A DNA stretch of 64,000 nt from Streptomyces sp. NBC_00878 (GTDB lineage Bacteria; Actinomycetota; Actinomycetes; Streptomycetales; Streptomycetaceae): NCBI RefSeq assembly GCF_026341515.1, contig NZ_JAPEOK010000001.1:1612001-1676000 (forward strand). The letters run 5' to 3'. The notes below the pieces were generated by a model. The model was not told the origin of the DNA. It saw only the letters and a program-made list of their open reading frames with translations, and searched no databases. Positions 62,042 through 64,000 of this stretch are shown here, in pieces (within the stretch, counting starts at the first letter, position 1; the number at the start of each line of letters is the position of its first letter). Made by a program: the position numbers and the translations under genes.

Positions 62042-63285
62042 CCCCCGTGCCGGAGCACGACGGCCCCATCGACCACGACCGGCTTCGGCGTCTGCTCGGC
62101 GACCCCGAACTCGGCTGGCTCGTCGAGAGGATCCGCCGCCGTATGGGACGCGAGAAGCCCCTCACCGGCCCCGTCTCCCTGTCCACCCCCACCGAGGCAC
62201 AACGGGCCGCGGCCGAACGCCTCCTGGGCCGTCCCCCGCGCGCCGGACGCTCGCTGACCGTCCGGCTGGAAGCGGTGGACGCCGTGCTGCGGCGCTCCGC
62301 GATCAGCCCCGCAGGCCTGACCGCCGCCGTCACCGAGCTCACCGGCACCGTCACCCCGCTCAGCGAGACACGACGGCAGGAGACCCGTGCCTGGGACGCC
62401 GCCTACGCGCCACTCGACATCCTGAGCCGACAGCAGCCCGAACTGGCCCACTGGGCGGCACAGTTGCGGGGGGACGGTCTTGTACGCCGCCTCGCCCGCA
62501 CCCCGGACGCCGCCCGCACCCTGCTCGCCGAAACGGCGCAGGCCCTCCGTGCACTCCCCGCGCACCCCCCGACACCCCTGCCCGTCTTTGCGACCAGGAC
62601 ACTGGGCCGCGCCCACGCCCTCGACGACGGCACCCCGCACGCAACCCTCGTTCTGTCCGGCATCCGTGCCCTGACCGGGTGCCCCGACGGCACCGGTGCC
62701 GAGTTCAGGCGTGCGGCCTGGGCCTCGGCCGGTGTCCTCAAGGACGCCCTCTCCTCCACCGTCCTCACCCTGAACCTGCGCGGCACTCCAGCCCTCGACC
62801 ACCTGGCCGAGGAGGGAGAGCCCGCCGTGGTGACCCTGCGCCAACTCACCCTGCGACCACCACGGACAGCGCCCGCCACCGTGTACATCTGCGAGAACCC
62901 GGCCGTCCTGGCCACCGCCGCCGACACCTACGGCAGCGCCTGCCCACCTCTGGTCTGCCTCCAGGGCCAGCCGTCCGCCGCCGCCCTCACCCTGCTCGGC
63001 CGGCTCCACGACAACGGATCGTCCCTCCACTACCACGGCGACTTCGACTGGGGCGGCCTGCGCATCGCCACCACGCTCCTCGGCCGCGTCCCCTGGCAGC
63101 CCTGGCGCTACACCACCGTCCACTACCGCACCGCGGCCGCCAACACGCCCGCGACCGCACCCCTCGACGGCACACCCACCACAGCACCATGGGACCCGGA
63201 CCTGGCACCCGCCTTGACCGAACTCGGCGTGCGCGTCGAGGAGGAGACAGTCCTGGCCGACCTGCTGGCAGATCTCGCGCCCTGA
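62038..63285 (+). CDS. jetD: Wadjet defence nuclease JetD (DUF2399/TIGR02679)
   Basis: A protein of 415 residues with GTG start (GTGA overlap with jetC). The N-terminal part (LLGDPELGWLVERIRRRMGR, GPVSLSTPTEAQRAAAERLL) is DUF3323-like. The C-terminal part is Toprim-like: glutamate in VYICENPAVLATAA and the DxD motif in YHGDFDWGGLRIATTLL. JetD cleaves the circular plasmid caught by JetABC. All catalytic residues that I can place are present, so the operon looks functional. It is the last gene of the operon. Confidence 0.9.
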   Translation: MTPVPEHDGPIDHDRLRRLLGDPELGWLVERIRRRMGREKPLTGPVSLSTPTEAQRAAAERLLGRPPRAGRSLTVRLEAVDAVLRRSAISPAGLTAAVTELTGTVTPLSETRRQETRAWDAAYAPLDILSRQQPELAHWAAQLRGDGLVRRLARTPDAARTLLAETAQALRALPAHPPTPLPVFATRTLGRAHALDDGTPHATLVLSGIRALTGCPDGTGAEFRRAAWASAGVLKDALSSTVLTLNLRGTPALDHLAEEGEPAVVTLRQLTLRPPRTAPATVYICENPAVLATAADTYGSACPPLVCLQGQPSAAALTLLGRLHDNGSSLHYHGDFDWGGLRIATTLLGRVPWQPWRYTTVHYRTAAANTPATAPLDGTPTTAPWDPDLAPALTELGVRVEEETVLADLLADLAP

Positions 63286-63466
63286 GCCCCTGACGGGGAG
63301 GTCGGCCACTCGGCCTCGGGGGCAGGAGGCACAGAGACAGTGCCCGACGCCACGGCAGGGGAGAGCCCGACTGTCCCATGGCGCACCACTCCCGGGCGCG
63401 GGTCGTGAGGTGGTGATGTTCGTGAACCCTCTGACACCGCACGCCACCCGCGGCAACAATGCGTAC

Positions 63467-64000
63467 GTGAGTGATGACTGGAAGCGACAACTGGAACGGG
63501 CCGCGGCCGAACTCCTGCGCCGGGACGACCCGGTGGCCCTGGTCCGCGAGGTTGACGCACTCGACGCCTCAACCCGCTACCCCTATGTGTGGCCGCGCGG
63601 CCCGGTGTTCGGTGTGGCCGCGCTCGGCCCGGAACCCGATGCCCGCTGGCGGCTGGTGTCCGAGGCCACCGACGGCACCCCGCAAGAGGCCCGGGACGCC
63701 CTCAACTCGCTGTTGTGGTTCCAGGCGAAGGACGAGGCCGGCACTGTCGCCGAGCGCCGCGAACTCCTCGCGGCCGTACACCTCCTGGAGTGCGAGCGGA
63801 TCGACGAGCTCACCGTCCTCGGCACCCGCTACCGCATCGTCCGCGGCGACGAGTACGCACACTGCGGCCTGACCGAGGGCCCGGAGCCGCCCCGCCCCAC
63901 CGACCCCGAACCCGCCGACCGCTCCTGGCGCCACCAGCCCGGCCGCGGCCGGACCCTGCCCGACATCGGCCACCCCCTCGATGCCCTGATGGACGATCCC
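63467..64000 (+). CDS. DUF5954-like protein, cut by the window end
   Basis: GTG 63467 opens a frame that is still open at base 64000 (178 codons). It reads MSDDWKRQLERAAAELLRRD, then STRYPYVWPRGPVFGVAALG, WRLVSEATDGTPQEARDALN, SLLWFQAKDEA, RRELLAAVHLLECERIDELT and YRIVRGDEYAHCG. I recognise the Streptomyces DUF5954 family, of unknown function. It is 180 bp downstream of jetD on the same strand and is probably not part of the Wadjet system. Confidence 0.7.
   Translation, partial: MSDDWKRQLERAAAELLRRDDPVALVREVDALDASTRYPYVWPRGPVFGVAALGPEPDARWRLVSEATDGTPQEARDALNSLLWFQAKDEAGTVAERRELLAAVHLLECERIDELTVLGTRYRIVRGDEYAHCGLTEGPEPPRPTDPEPADRSWRHQPGRGRTLPDIGHPLDALMDDP

Noticed and set aside
63302..63317. 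TCGGCCACTCGGCCTC after jetD considered as another dormancy-type palindrome
   Set aside because: The left half does not fit the box, there is no partner at 21-22 bp, and neighbouring genes are unrelated to the regulon.

Overview
The window is high-GC actinobacterial chromosome and almost certainly Streptomyces. Genes are densely GC-rich, GTG starts and ATGA/GTGA stop-start overlaps are common, and Streptomyces-type short interspersed palindromes occur even inside genes. I see no rRNA, tRNA or CRISPR array. Most of the window looks like a hypoxia/dormancy (DevR/OsdR-type) island. It holds six universal stress protein (USP) loci that look intact or nearly so (five clear, one with an uncertain start), CBS-domain proteins, cyclic-nucleotide-binding proteins, Acg-like nitroreductases, a HPF-like ribosome factor, SHOCT mini-proteins and a complete bidirectional-type [NiFe] hydrogenase.

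Layout. 0.4-5.3 kb: PhnA-like protein, then two cysteine-free ArsR paralogues with matching operators; one heads an operon of SulP transporter, FMN-barrel protein, anti-sigma ATPase and STAS protein. 5.3-13.1 kb: proton-translocating transhydrogenase (pntAA-AB-B), zinc alcohol dehydrogenase in one frame with DUF779, aldehyde dehydrogenase, and an AcoR-like GAF regulator. 13.4-16.7 kb: gene graveyard (USP/ADH chimera, multicopper oxidase tail, LuxR and FAD-oxidoreductase pieces) around an intact HPF-like gene. 16.8-20.1 kb: SHOCT protein and three USPs. 20.8-31.4 kb: hydrogenase maturation protease, hypF, hypC, four-subunit group 3b-like hydrogenase with an inserted cNMP-binding gene and a CBS-BON gene, hypD, hypE. 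32-45 kb: nitroreductases, flavodoxin, CBS proteins, a GNAT/acyl-CoA synthetase (Pat-like), STAS, remnants of an arginine deiminase pathway, more USPs and a second cNMP + CBS-BON pair. 46-49.3 kb: FMN-barrel protein, broken STAS gene, oleate hydratase. 49.4-53.7 kb: stressosome operon rsbR-rsbS-rsbT, a SpoIIE-type phosphatase and a PAS histidine kinase. 54.2-54.9 kb: truncated IS5-type transposase. 55.0-63.3 kb: complete Wadjet-type (jetABCD) plasmid-defence operon. 63.5 kb to the end: a DUF5954-like gene cut by the window edge.

How it works together (inference). Many promoters in the 13-48 kb part carry pairs of a 16-bp palindrome of the form GGGNCG-NN-CGGNCC set 21-22 bp apart. They sit before the hydrogenase, USP, nitroreductase, HPF-like, cNMP/CBS, Pat-like and oleate hydratase genes, and I read them as operators of one DevR/OsdR-type response regulator whose gene is not in the window. 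The products would handle reducing power under low oxygen (hydrogenase, transhydrogenase, ADH/ALDH, nitroreductase), hibernate ribosomes and sense nucleotides. The Rsb module and the Wadjet operon lack these sites and form separate modules.
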